Shown: positions 36,536 through 48,638 of the stretch, in pieces
Numbering within the stretch: position 1 is the first letter of the stretch
How the letters are laid out: the number at the start of each line of letters is the position of its first letter
The notes under the pieces: generated by a model
Seen by the model: only the letters and a program-made list of their open reading frames with translations
The model's database searches: none
What the model was told of the DNA's origin: nothing
Assembly: GCA_007258455.2 (NCBI GenBank)
Contig: VDFB02000003.1
Coordinates: forward strand, 42,039,986 to 42,103,985
Length of the DNA: 64,000 bases
Direction: 5' to 3'
DNA from: Sequoia sempervirens
Lineage: Eukaryota; Streptophyta; Pinopsida; Cupressales; Cupressaceae
Position numbers and translations under genes: made by a program

Positions 36536-38678
36536 GCATGTTAGAATACCCCAGGCACAAGGGTAAAAATCCAAAAAAATCCAAAAAAGATAAAAAAGCA
36601 AGAAAAAAAGTAAAGAGAAATAAAATGTTCTTTAAAGTGAAAACCACTTTGTGGCACTTCTAGAATAGGTACTGTAGTGAAAACCTAGAAAATAGGCACT
36701 ACATTTGAATAAAACTTGCATCATTATCTATCAACACTATCTGAAGCATCCACCCATTTGTCCCATAATAAAACATATATCCAACCATGTCTTGATGATT
36801 GATTAAGTATTGAACCTTGTTGCACAATCAACGCTTGTCTCTCTTAGCGAAGGTAATCCTATCTCAAACTGTGGGAAACTTCCTAAAACAAGTAGCGGAT
36901 TAGATCCTTGTATGTCCCATGATGATCAAAAACTATCAAAATCAAAAAATCCAGAAAACATACAAAAATCAAAACAAAATAAAAAACATCCAAAAAATAA
37001 ATAAAAATCAAAACAAAGTCAAAAACATCAAAAATCCCAAAAACATGTTATGCTTTTGAGTCAACACCAGTCAAACTACGTCGTCTCTGCATGTATAATG
37101 TAGGCAAGGCTTATCAGCCCCTGGGGCCTTAGTTCAGTCCCCTTAGGTGTTTATCATGCTTTCTTTCAACTTAGTCAAAAAATTCAAAATCCAAAAATAA
37201 TCGAAAAAAAAAAACACCAAAAACATGTTATTATCAAACCAAGAGAACTATGAGCCTCTAAGTGTACAACATAGGTAAGGCTTATCTTTGATGAGCCCCC
37301 AAGGCCCTAGGTTAGTCCCCTGAAAACAACAAAAACAACATCATAAAACTCAAAAAAATAAAAAAGGTTCTAAATCCATCATCACAGTCTGCAATAAATT
37401 TTCCATCCATAATAAACAAATCATCACCCTCACCCTTTGATAAAATAGACAAACAAACAAAGAAAACATCAAAAGCCATAACTATCAAACAAACAATTAA
37501 AAAGCTTTGACTACAAACAAACGAAAACAATGACAAAGTATTAACTACCTATCTATTGGCAATTCACCAAGAACATCCTGAGATATGCCTTAACAGATCC
37601 ATTCCTACAATAGACATCATCAACACCAGATAATAGCATGAAACCTAAAAATAGATATGGCAAGTGATATGAAAACATTGTTTTATCGTTTTATAGTCTT
37701 ATCTTTCTAATTTATTTTATTGACTCATTCCCAAGATCTCTCGAGGATGTCCATAAGGATTTAGAGAAAAAAAAATGAGAGAAATTGAGCGTCATTTTGG
37801 TTTGCTATTTGTGAGATGTTTTTGTGATACTACCATGACAAATACTTGCTTTGTTTGGTTTATAGAAGTTTTTTTGAGACAATTTGTGTAGTAATTTCAT
37901 GTTAGGTATTTCATACCTCTTTGTGTAAATGGTCTATTTTTTTTTAACAAAACTCAACCATATATCCTAACAAGGTTTCTATATGTCTAGTATGAGCAAG
38001 AATATTCTTTATATGTTGAGTTAAAGTCCATGCAATAGATACAAAGCTACGTTGGTTATTAATACCCTGGTGCATCATGTCTATTTACTAGATCAAAAAG
38101 GAATGTTAAAGATGTTCAAAGTCTCTATGCAAAGCAAAAGCAACTCTCAATAACCAACAACATCAAATTTCTATCTATCATCCAACATTTCTTCTAACTA
38201 AACATCTATCCTACATCACAATATCATTAGTACCACATGCATCCTGCATCCACAATTTTTTCAATACATGTCATGATGATAATAAAGCAATAAAAAATCA
38301 TGTATCATGTATGATCATACATCCATCATATACATAATAAAACATCATATGAAATAAAATATGATCATCCATCCATCCATAATAATATGCATACATCAGA
38401 AAAGTACAAAACATAAAGATAAGCATATATACATTACCATCCATAATCATCACATAACACATAATGAAGTTGAATTGAAACATGTATATCTCATATATAT
38501 CATCATCAAAAATGAGAATCTCAGGTACATCATCATATAAAAATGTGCGATATCATAATACCAAAAAGACATATATATATGAGGCCTTAGCTAGGCCGAT
38601 GAATGTATATAACAAATCATGTCTACAATACGAGTCTTTGAACAATAAACATCATAAAAATCAAGTACAAATATCCTA
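36536..38678 (+). other. 3' region of Tat-like element, non-coding part
   Basis: A-rich DNA with no domain. It includes AAAAATCC-type runs (36560-36610), a degenerate duplicated block at 37040-37320, and CATCCATC/ATAATATG low-complexity DNA (38280-38470). Long pol-to-LTR spacers are usual for the Tat lineage. Confidence 0.6.
37040..37320 (+). repeat. Degenerate direct duplication
   Basis: AAACATGTTAT...ATGTAGGCAAGGCTTATC...CCCTAG-type landmarks with GTCCCCT at the end occur near 37043-37145 and again near 37223-37322, offset by about 175-180 bp. Confidence 0.7.
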
Positions 38679-40600
38679 CTACCTAGTTGGAGGAGGAGAT
38701 TGTTGAGGACCCTGGCTGTGATGGGGGCAGGGACGCAGTTGATCAAGTTGTCTAACTGAATGCCCACCTAACTCGACACCCATAGCAATACTGGGCTCTC
38801 CAAAATGCGGTCGCCACTGAGCTCGAGGTACAAAGGCATAGTACAAAGTCTGATAATATGTGGCCTCTCTCATATACTAATCTCACTCTGCATGGAGGGA
38901 ATCACGCTCTGCTCTGACGGTATCCCTCTCAGCTATAATCACTTGTACCTAGGCCTTCGCAACATGACGTCGCCCATTCTTGGTGTCTCACTCTGCCCTC
39001 AAGTTGTCCCTCTCCACTGTCAAAGTGACAATATGAGCCTCCATGGCTTGTCACCATAGTACCTCTACGTCCCTCACAGCTATCATCTGAGCTAACTATA
39101 ATACTCCATCTCCAGGTGGTGGAGGAGGACCCAAAACCTATGCCTAATCGATGTTGCATAGGATCATCGATTTATATTGCTTCTGGATTCGATCATGTCA
39201 AAAAAATTTAGCATCAACGTTTCAAATCACACTCTGTGATCCATCATCAGGATGAAAGAGAGCAAGAGGAGAAAATGGATAATTGTAAACTTAGACTTCA
39301 TAAAAAGGAAGGGGGAGGAGTGAAGGTTACAGACTCAGACTTAAGATCACCCTGTCCACCCTACCCACCATCTTGTCTGGCTCTATCTAATTGCTCGACG
39401 ATAATCTAAACATGTTGTCACTCACCACGCCAACTAGTAATACATGCTCTACCTACTATAGGAACACCAATAGGATCTGTAAACCTCAAAGGAATACGCC
39501 TGACAAATTGGCCATCCCCACCCAAATGAGACAAGTTCTCTGAACTTTGCAATGGTTGCATCCCAATCTGCCTATAGCCCCCATACCCAAACATCTTGAG
39601 TGGTCCTACCAAAACGAGCCTCGTAACAATTTGCAAAACAACCCTGTCTCTCACCAAAATGTCGACAAACACGATCAAGAAGATATCTCTCTATCAAAGA
39701 ACACACACAACAAATATGCCACTCTATCTATCTACAATATGGTAACTTCTCCTGGTCATCGTGTCATGCCTCGCATCCCAACCACAGTCTCTAAACAAAA
39801 CCCAGCATGTCGTCTATCACACAGGGCCAATAAGGAAGCTACCTGGGCCAAGTGTAGTGAAGGAAGTCACCATATCTATATGAATAAGGATCCTTTGGAT
39901 CCCAATCCAATATTTCATCAGGACTAGTAATTGTAATGTGCTCCCAAGCCCATACATGAAGTAAACTCACACTAGAAAAAATGGATCTACCTCCTTGATA
40001 TGCAACCTCATGCATATCTCTATATAAATGCACAAGGAGACACATGCCCCATGCATATCTAGTGCCATGCTCGAACATCTACTCAATGCACACACCCCAA
40101 CCAATAGGAAACTACTTGCCTTGCCTATCAGGAATGATGAGCCTCAAAACCAAAACACAAAGAACCAAGGAAACAGGATCAACACTACCCACGAATGGAG
40201 ACAAGTCTATCTCTACCTCTCAAACTTGAATATGCCTAACACCAAGTACTCGATGCATAGCACATGTACCCCATCGTACATAATAGGTCATAAGCTCTCC
40301 ATGAATAGGCACACAAAGAATCCTCCACACATCCTCCAAGGTGATGGTGGCCTCCCCAGTAGGTAATTGAAAAGTTGATGTCTCTGAGTGCCACCTCTCC
40401 ACAAGAGCAGTCATCATTGCTTGGTGGTATCTAATAGTCAGCATGTAACATATGTGTCATAGCCCCACAACATTTAGAACATCTCGCTCTAGCTCGTGGA
40501 ATCCACCAATCAAATCAAACAACTCTCATGGTTGTTGCTCCCTCGACATAAGTGGATTAAGAACCACTTGCAACCATTCAACCCACGATGTTAAGAATTT
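38679..40600 (-). pseudogene. Antisense plant mobile domain (PMD) ORF with coiled coil
   Basis: This runs opposite to gag-pol. From about 40590 downward: SWVEWLQVVLNPLM, then RYHQAMMTALVERWHSETST, FQLPTGEATITLEDVWRILC, PIHGELMTYY. Next comes TRYAWGMCLLVHLYRDMHEV and LLHVWAWEHITI, the WAWE block near the PMD end. This is the plant mobile domain (aminotransferase-like), found in host proteins MAIN/MAIL1 and in some transposable elements; its molecular role is unsettled. After a less conserved stretch (YRQIGMQPL, about 39600) an ERDTVRAERDSLHAE heptad-like coiled coil lies near 38880-39050. A tail with SQGPQQSPPPTR then stops at 38679. Stops and a few frame changes interrupt it, but coherent sequence extends nearly 1.9 kb, so it was once a roughly 600-residue product. 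Confidence 0.82.
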
Positions 40601-41536
40601 GCAAACAAACTGACTCAAAAACCTACGCAAAGCAAAATCGATCATTTTATTTTCAAAAGCAAGTACTTTTTAATCAAAAACATTAAAAACAAGCAAAAAT
40701 AGTGACTGTTTTGTTGAAAGCGACAAAGAAAGGAAAAAGCGAAAAAGGTCAAAAGCGCATATGTATATCAAAAGCAAAATTTTATCACAAAGGCGTACAA
40801 AACAAAACAAGAACGTCAAAAGTGAAACTTTAAACCAAATGCAAAAATAGATGTGAATATTTAGGTCAAATGTGAACATCTAGGGTGAGTGTGAATGAAA
40901 AAATCAGAAGCAAACCATTCAAAAACAACAACAGTGCTAAAACAATGCAAAAGTGAGCAAAACATAAAAATGCTATCGACTATGTTGACTTCATGCATTA
41001 ATTACACAAAAATAGAAAGGTGAAAATGTGAAAGGGAAGAGTACATACTGGGGAACCGATGCTTGCAAGCTGTCCAAACTCGCGAACCACATTTGCGTGA
41101 TGTGGGGCTCCTTGAATCCTCACCATAACTCCTCGACAATTAAAAAATCATGGAATCCAAAGGCAAGAATTTTCTATAGGCTCATAGTGAAAATGAGGAT
41201 AATTAAGCCCTAATTACCTATTTTAATCCTCGAAACCCTATTTTTTTACCTAAGAAACCTTTTTAGATTGAAATTAGGAGCTCCCGGGAACATTTGAACT
41301 ATCAATGAGAGTCCTATAAGCTTAACTTTTCGTCCTCTATGCATTTGAATTGAAACAAAACATTGTTGCGAGCCCGACCTAAAAATTGGATATTTTTGGC
41401 CAACCTCTTGAGGGGGGTAGCCTAGTGTCCTACCATCATTCCGCTGATAACCGGGGCACAGTGAGACATATAAAATTTTCCAAATCTTGATCTTAACATC
41501 TAGTTCTTTGAAACAAAGCAACTGGTACTTTGTCTC
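40601..41536 (-). promoter_or_regulatory. Upstream region of the antisense PMD frame
   Basis: Read on the minus strand, this DNA is rich in CACTTTTGAC, CGCTTTTGAC and TTGCTTTTGAT words (about 40640-40960). These resemble the words in the element's own plus-strand leader before gag. No TATA box stands out. A promoter function is inference from position and shared words. The frame at 41246-41620 spans the LTR edge and is not a gene. Confidence 0.35.
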
Positions 41537-41550
41537 AAAGAGGGGCAAAA
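41537..41550 (+). promoter_or_regulatory. Polypurine tract of Tat-like element
   Basis: AAAGAGGGGCAAAA immediately precedes the TG of the 3' LTR, the standard plus-strand primer in gypsy elements. Confidence 0.92.
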
Positions 41551-42724
41551 TGTAGACATGTAAAAATGACCTAACACTTATCACGCATCCTAAATGACAT
41601 TTTCTCATCATCGGCATCATTATAACTTACAATCATTGCATTTCACATCAATTGCATTAAAAAAACCCTAATTTCCTCTATTAATTGAATAATATTACAT
41701 TATTTAATTAATTCACTTTTTCATCACTTTTGAGTAAATAAATAAATTTCTTTTATTTTATCAAGTCCTAATCTAACTTTATTCCTCCTGGTTAATTAAA
41801 TAACACCAATTATTTAATTATGTTGTGAATTCACTTTATTCCCCTAAAACAATTAAATTATTAAAAATAGTTTAATTAAATCACTTTCCCCTAAACTTGA
41901 ATAATTAAATAAATTATTCAAAACACCATTCATAAAGGTCAAAACAAACAAATACAACTTTATTTGTAAAATTCAAACATGATTTGCATGTTCAACTCCA
42001 AAAAGATTGATTAATTAAATCAATTAATTAATTACCCTCGCCCATTTTCATCATTGAGCAAATTATGATCCCCCGATTGCTCAATCTGATTGGCTGACTG
42101 ATCCATCTATTCCTAACTGATTCATCTATTCTTCAATTCCATAGATTATTCAATCTATTTCCTCAATTCCACTAAACACTCAAATTGATTTCTTCAATCA
42201 CACTGATTACGTAATCAAGATACATGTATTGTTCCCATCTAAATCCTCTCAATGGTTTTGAACCGTTGATTAGGATATTCTACTACACGATATTACATGT
42301 CATTTAGAAACACAAATTATATATAACAATTATCTTCTTCCTCAAAAAGGATTGGAGAATCAACATATTTTGCACAGTGAAGTAATGCCAAAATCACAAT
42401 TGATCTTTTGACAAGCTTTACACACATCTTCGATCAATGACATTGCACAACTTTGAAGCTTTTGCTACGCACAAATGGAGGCTTCGCATTGATACAATGA
42501 ATGATCCAACATCTTTGTGAATATACTTTGACATGGGATGGTAACGCTACGTTTTAATGAATTCATTTTATGTTCTTTCTTTTGATTACATTATTTGAGT
42601 TTGTTCTTCGTAGCTTCATTTTGTGAGTAATGGGCATGAATCATGATCTTTTTTTTAATTAGATTAGTTTAAATTCATTTCATATTTGATCTTATTGCAT
42701 CATCCTCGATTTCACCCTTACACA
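41551..42724 (+). repeat. 3' LTR of Tat-like element
   Basis: This is a 1174-bp LTR colinear with 24107-25284, ending CCCTTACACA. AGAGG follows, matching the AGTGG upstream flank in four of five positions. Confidence 0.92.
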
Positions 42725-44045
42725 AGAGGACAAGGAGGATATAATGGGGTGGGGAGAATATTAAAGTGGCAAGATACTGATCATATATGCTTTTCTCAAA
42801 TTATTTATGAATTTGGCCTTCCCCTATGATAATGTTGTTAAGAAGATTTGGGTTCCTGATGGACTCTCTAATGCTAATGTAATTTTATGGATTACCTCTA
42901 GAATGTATGCTATAACACGAGATAAACTTCAAAAATTTGGTAAACAAGTTCCCTCCTTATGTGTGATATCTAGAAACAATGATGAAAGCAATGATCATTT
43001 ATTCCTACGTGCTATGATTTTTCATGTAATTTTATGGATTACCTCTAGAAGGTATGCTATAACACGAGATAAACTTCAACAATTTGGTAAACAAGTTCCT
43101 CCTTATGTGTGATATGTAGAAACAATGATGAAAGAAATGATCATTTATTCCTACGTGCTATGATTTCTCCAATTTGCTTTGGACATGATTCATGGAGAAA
43201 TGAAAGATGTGAATTAATCTTCATAATCCTATTCTTTTGGCCAATTGAGAAATGAAAATAAAGAGTTTTGGTTTGAAGTTAATTTGAGATTGTTTCCTTG
43301 TTGTTTTAGTTGGGAACATTTGGTTGGAAAGGAACAAAATAATCTTTCAAGATAAAGAAATAATGATGGAAAGAATTTGGGATAGAATTGAAATGATTAT
43401 AAATGAATTGGGACAAGTCTATGAAGATGAGTTTTGGGCCATCCATCTAGGGGAAATCGAGATGGGGACAATTTTAAAGGTCTTACCTACATTTGGGGTT
43501 GCCCAAAGGACAAATGGATTAAGATTAATTTTTATGGGGTTTCCAAGGATAATCTAAGTAACCTGCTATGGGGAGGAGGAAGAGTTTTTTGAGATCGGGA
43601 TAACTAGCTTAAAGTTATGTTTGCATGTGCTTTTGGGAAAGACTTGAATGGCATTACAAAAGCTAAATCTATGTTATGCGGTATGATGATTATGGAGGAA
43701 AAAGGATGGAGAAAATTATCTATTGAGAGGGACTCAAAATTGGTGATAGGGGTAATGAAAGGAAGATGCATTAAGAATTGGAGGTTGGATGTTATCTTGG
43801 TTGAAACTAGATTTGGAACTTAGTGATTTGATGAGATTAGGTTCACACATAGAGTAAGAAAGGGGAATATGGTAGCATATTGGGTTGTGAATAAAGGCAT
43901 GGATATGGGAATAAAATAATAATAATGGTTCAATGATACAATGGAGCAACTTTCCTTGGGAGGCCATTAGATTAATTCAAAATGAAATGTGTAGGAGAGA
44001 CCTATCAATAACGGGATGGAATGATAGCCAGAAGGACATCTAGGA
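42725..44045 (+). pseudogene. L1-type LINE part 2 (zinc-binding region and RNase H)
   Basis: Resumes the LINE interrupted at 24101. ITSRMYAITRDKLQKFGKQV and CVISRNNDESNDHLF form the zinc-binding region after RT (usually W..TRD.L and C..C...H..H). This region is present twice (see the 146-bp duplication). A degenerate RNase H follows, near 43490-43900: KWIKINF, then LKVMFACAFGKDLNGITKAK, SIERDSKLVIGVMKG and FTHRVRKGNMVAYWV, as in the C-terminal RNase H of many plant L1 elements. The 3' end is not sharp. Sequence related to the frame fades by about 44045 and I find no clear poly(A) tail. Confidence 0.87.
42879..43170 (+). repeat. 146-bp tandem duplication in LINE zinc-binding region
   Basis: TGTAATTTTATGGATTACCT starts at 42879 and 43025. 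The two 146-bp copies differ at only a handful of bases, so the duplication arose after the LINE inserted. Confidence 0.95.
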
Positions 44046-44639
44046 ACTAGTAAAATTTGTGTTGTAATTATTAGATAACATGGGTTCAATGTTTTACAAT
44101 AATTATTTTGATTGTTGTGTTCATACTTTATTTCTTGCATACGTTGGTGAGTTTTATGGTGGTTTTTCTTCATGGCTTTTGCTACCAGTGCTCATCATAG
44201 ATGGGTTGGGAGTTGAGGTAAAGGAAAACAATGGAAAAAGCTTCAAAGTTGGGGAAGAAGAAGGTGTTGGTGGAGGAGGTAGTAGAGGAATTTATGATGT
44301 TCCTTAAGAATCCTACATTGTAGTAGTGGGTGGTATGGATTTGGGATTTGGCTAAGGTCTTGGAGATGTCTCTTGTTGTGAGCATTCATGAGGTGAAAGG
44401 TAATTTTTTGTTGGATTTTAGATATACTTATGGGTGATGGAATATTGTTGAAATTTCTCAATCTCTATCGTGTCTGACCATTTTAAGGCCTTTCTAATGT
44501 TTAATCAACTTGGTGTTTATGAGTGGACACACAATTCAGCGGATAGGTTCCTAACTGAAGAGTTCACCAAACCCTTACAAAGGCTTCATTAAATTATCAA
44601 CCAAGGAAGCTTTTGACAATGTTAGCACTATATGTGCAT
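44046..44639. other. Junction DNA between LINE and Athila-like element
   Basis: No recognised domain. The frame at 44080-44307 ends in a Glu/Gly-rich low-complexity stretch. The left end of the next LTR must lie in or just after this interval. Confidence 0.35.
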
Positions 44640-45947
44640 TCAAGGATCCTAACTATGCCCTATATCGATGAAACATAGGTGGTCACACATGTATAGAAAA
44701 ATATAAAGTTGGAAAGGAAAATAAACCGTCAAATTGCAAATAGGGGAAATAACATAAATTTGTTGCTTATGCTATGGGTACTTTATGCTTAATTTTATAA
44801 CTATCAACTACTGAATCTAAACTTGTAACTAACTAACACTACTGACTTCTGACTTCTAACTTCTCTAGATAATAACTCAACATACTGTTACAGAATGTAA
44901 TTCATGCTACAAAGTATCATTCATGGAATTCACCTACATATAATTGAGAATTTAGATAAAGGGATACAACAATGTAACATCTAATCTAGTACATAAAATA
45001 AGATTGGTTGGCAATACCTTGAGTGGCCCTTGCTCAATTCGTTGTGCCCAAAAGAGATATCGACTATGCACTTCAAATCAACAAATCATGATAGTAAGCT
45101 AAGCTCCTTTATTGCATAAAAATTGAACTTCATACAGTTTGACAAGAATCTCTAAAGATTTTTTATTCATTAGTACATGAATATTGTGACTTGGAACAAA
45201 AAACTAATAGTAATGAAGTATTATTTGGGAAAACAATCAAAAGACTAGATTTGCTCCCCAACCACTGATACCAATATATAGGCTTGGGAGGAGATTTATT
45301 CATACAAGGACTAAAAATAGAACATAAATGCATATGTTCATTCTCCCTAAAGAGTAGGGAGAGGACTAGTCTTTGTAAGTGATAACCATAATTGAAAAAG
45401 ACAAAAGAAGAAAATTTAAACTATAACTCTATCCTAATTATATGATAGAGATGTGCTCCATGCAAATTGTCACGTCATTAAAACTTCCCTACTTGGAGTA
45501 GACTCTTTTGTCATGTTATTTGGTGTTGGTGGTGACTCACAATTGACCATTAAATGGTCATCTTCATTCCTTCCTGGAATTGTCACTTTTCAAGCATTTT
45601 GGCTTCTCCCTTGCAACTGGCTACGGTTTTTATGATGTGGGATGGAAATCCAATTGTTGTGGGTTACAGTTCTTAGTTGCAAAAGGTTAGTTTCATCCTA
45701 AATCATGCACATCATTAACAATCATGAATCAAGCTAAAATCATACTGAATTTTAGGAACATTCATATATCCACACATACAAATACCATCATATCATAATT
45801 ATATTTCCACATACTAAATTCTAGTTTAAAATACATCAAAGATATAAAAGATGTATAAGTCTTAGGATTTTATGTGAACTTGGCAAGTTGAAATGCTCAA
45901 AGACATGAACTTAATGAAAGAAAACTAGCTATTATCTAAGTTCATCA
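44640..45947 (-). repeat. Probable 3' LTR of Athila-like element
   Basis: On the minus strand a purine run (GTTGGAGGGAA, 45958-45948) is followed by TGATGAACTTAG, a plausible LTR start at 45947. Further in, CCTATATATTGG (TATA box, around 45273-45283) precedes AATAAA signals at 45167-45162 and 45113-45108. This order of TATA then polyadenylation signals is that of U3-R-U5. The left boundary is a guess, since the partner LTR lies outside the window. Confidence 0.45.
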
Positions 45948-45958
45948 TTCCCTCCAAC
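45948..45958 (-). promoter_or_regulatory. Polypurine tract of Athila-like element
   Basis: GTTGGAGGGAA on the minus strand, directly before the putative LTR start TGATGAAC and about 30 bp after the end of the extra ORF. Confidence 0.5.
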
Positions 45959-45987
45959 TAAGTCATTTTCTTTTCATCAAGAAACTT

Positions 45988-48638
45988 TCAAGGTTGGAGG
46001 TTATACTGTAGGGTTATTTCTTTGAGATATGTCACAATGTCAATTCCCTTCTTCTGCTTTAGATAGTATCCCTTCTAATCCAAAATCTTTGTCAACCTTT
46101 TGTTTTCTTCTGCTTCTTCCCCTTGCTTCATCCCTGCCCAGTGTGATACAAGAAATAGGGGGATAAGAGGATGAAAGACAAGTGTGAACCATGCCACTTC
46201 ATTTTTCCATGCAAGGTCTATGTATTTGTGAGATCTATGAATCATGGCTACATAATTATAGAGAGAATGTGGCTCCTTTCTTCTTAACTTAGGTGAAATA
46301 TCTTCCTATCTCCTTTGTACAAACTGAAAATATTCATTAATGGTTCTTGTTGCTAGTTTCTTTGCTCTTGTATAATATTGTTTCTTGTAATTCATTATTA
46401 TTTCTTCAACTCCATTGTAATCTAGGAGGTCCAACCATTGGTCAATGACTGCATTTGGATTCACTGATTCTTTTTTGAGTTGTAGGGAAATGGATTTTTC
46501 TATTTCATGGTAATCATGTAGGATTGTTCCCCTTTGGTGCTCATTTCTAATGTAGGAGGCCCAAGCTCTTATTTGAAGGTCTCCCACAAACATTAGTAGA
46601 TTCCTTCGGTCTCATCTGGGAGAACATAATTATGTAAGTAGAACTTACATAACTGATCCTACATGTCTAGTGTGGAATTGAAGAAAGTATCTAAAAATAA
46701 TAATAAAAAATTGTTCATGGAAATAGGCAAATCACTAATCAACCATCTGAATTTAAAATACACATATTTTTCTTCCAGAAACAATGCATAAACCCTTGTA
46801 GGTGGTTTCCATTTCAACAACTGGGTTTTTTTTTATCTACCATCATCTCAATTTTCACTTTCAACTTTTTCACTTTTGTCTCCTATTGTTCAAGTGCCCT
46901 AATGTGATTGGAGATTAATTCAACTTTTCCTTTCTCCCAATCCTTCTTCTTTTGAGAGAACTCTTAGGTTATTTTCCATAATTCAACACCCAAGGACACC
47001 ACAATTGCCCCAATGGGGGTTATGATATGAGGATTTGGGCCTTGGGATACTGGTTCTTTGTTTCTTACTTCAACCATAGCAAGTTGTGCAAGTACCTCCA
47101 ATTTAGACCCATGCTCAAACTTATAGGGATTTTCCTCCAATTCTTTAATTCTTGCATCCCTCTCATAGTCCTTTTGCTGATGTGTTTTTAATAATTCTTC
47201 CAATTGTTTTATTCTTTCAATTGCTTCCTGCAATTCTTTGCTAATATTCCTTTGTCCAATAAAAAGTTCTTCATCTTTTTCCAAAAACTGTTCATCCCCT
47301 ATTGTACTTGTGTATTCAAAACCCTCTGAAACAAGGCTTCTTAGGGATCCTCTTTTCATTTTCTTTGCCACAAAAACATCCTTTGAATTAAATTCAAAGG
47401 GACTAGTAAAATACCAAGATTGTAGAATAGGTGTCTTTACCTTATCGCCAGAGGCATTCTCCTCTAAATCTTCATCTTCATCTGTTTCTACCATTACAAC
47501 ATCCTCTTCCTATTTTTTAATTGATCCTCTCATGGAACCCTTCTTATATAGGTGATGTGATCACCTCTTGGGTTGTGTGGGTCTCTTCCACCCTTTTACA
47601 AGTGCAAAAGAAGAGGCTTTGCCTTTTCTTTTCTTGTATTTTTGTGTTTTTTTGGAAACAAGGGTTTCTTGTTTTTCCTCTATTGTGGGTTCCTCAGCAA
47701 AGGTTGTAGGTTGTGTTTCCTGCAATCCCTACTCCTCTAGTTCTCCCGTGCTACGAGTAGGTGATGCAGCAGGGGAGCCATAGGGAATTTCCCTTTCTTG
47801 AACAACAGGCTCTTCCATTATTTGTTCTTGGCCCTTGTTATCCTTATTGTTCCCTTCAAGGATGTTGTTGATATTGTTACAATTAAGAAAACTTTTTCAA
47901 TAAACATTTGAAAATTGAACCCGAAGACTCCTCTTTATCAACAATGTAACCAAACAGAAATAAGACAATGTTATATTGTTCATTTTCCTCTTGTACTTAG
48001 ATGACATTCTCTTTAGTAGATTATACAAGAAATTAGGAACATTTACATGCCTACCATGGTGAAGATGACTCAACAGTTTAAAATGAACTATGTATGACAA
48101 AGATTGTCTACCATCACATGTCAAGTACTTAACTATATAGGAAGTAATTGAAGCCCAAATCCAGGGTAAAGACAATCATTTAGTACCTTGAGAAGAGGAA
48201 TCCAAGTTTTCTCCTAGTTGGGAGAATTTATTTCTTGCTGCAATGGCATTTTCTCTAACTGGGAACTCTTCTCCTATCCTTGGCAATCCAAATACTTCAG
48301 CAATAGTAGCTTCTAAGGCATCTACCCTTAGGCCCCTAGCAACTAATTTATCATTCTACAATGTGGCTATGAATTGTTGGGTCATCACATCATTAAACTC
48401 TGTGAGCCTCAAAAAATATTCTAACTAGCTGGCTTGTTGGAAAATGGGCAAAACTAGCCTATCATCTAACAGTTGGTTATGTGTCGTTGGTTCTCTATGT
48501 ATTATATCAACTCCCATGGTAATTCTTCAATAATTGAACTCCTCAATTCTTCCCTATTCTTGTTCCACCACCTCAATTAACCACTTCTACTATACTAGAA
48601 TGTTGTTCTTGTTCAAATGCACCTTTTAATTCAGCCAT
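45988..48638 (-). pseudogene. Extra ORF downstream of pol (env position)
   Basis: A long degraded frame follows pol on the same strand. The likely start is ATG 48638 (MAELKGAFEQEQ). Recognisable stretches in order: ARGLRVDALEATIAEVFGLP, SLPWIWASITSYIVKYLTCD, GRHVNVPNFLYNLLKRMSSK, an acidic METDEDEDLEENA-like region (about 47494-47450), a predicted coiled coil (ELQEAIERIKQLEELLKTHQ, about 47250-47190), WASYIRNEHQRGTILHDYHE, and a Lys/Glu-rich end. About 880 codons if whole. Athila-group elements carry an extra, often env-like frame here. I see no clear signal peptide or membrane anchor, so env is a position label only; I do not recognise the family. Confidence 0.6.

Larger units (their letters stand above)
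24107..42724 (+). mobile_element. 18.6-kb Tat/Ogre-like Ty3/gypsy retrotransposon with antisense PMD cargo
   Basis: LTRs at 24107-25284 and 41551-42724 are colinear along their full length. The flanks AGTGG (24102-24106) and AGAGG (42725-42729) are target duplications differing by one base. The order is 3.3-kb leader, gag, protease, G-patch-like, RT, RNase H, archaeal-type RNase H, integrase, 5-kb 3' region, polypurine tract. The second RNase H and the size are hallmarks of the Tat lineage (Ogre, Retand and relatives). The 3' region carries a plant mobile domain frame on the opposite strand. All coding parts contain stops or frameshifts. The element sits inside a LINE whose two halves rejoin across it. 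Confidence 0.93.

Noticed and set aside
45262..45285. Minus-strand TTGGTATCAGTGG, resembling a copia primer binding site
   Set aside because: It does not follow a CA-ending LTR. The overlapping TATATA fits better as the promoter of the Athila-like LTR.
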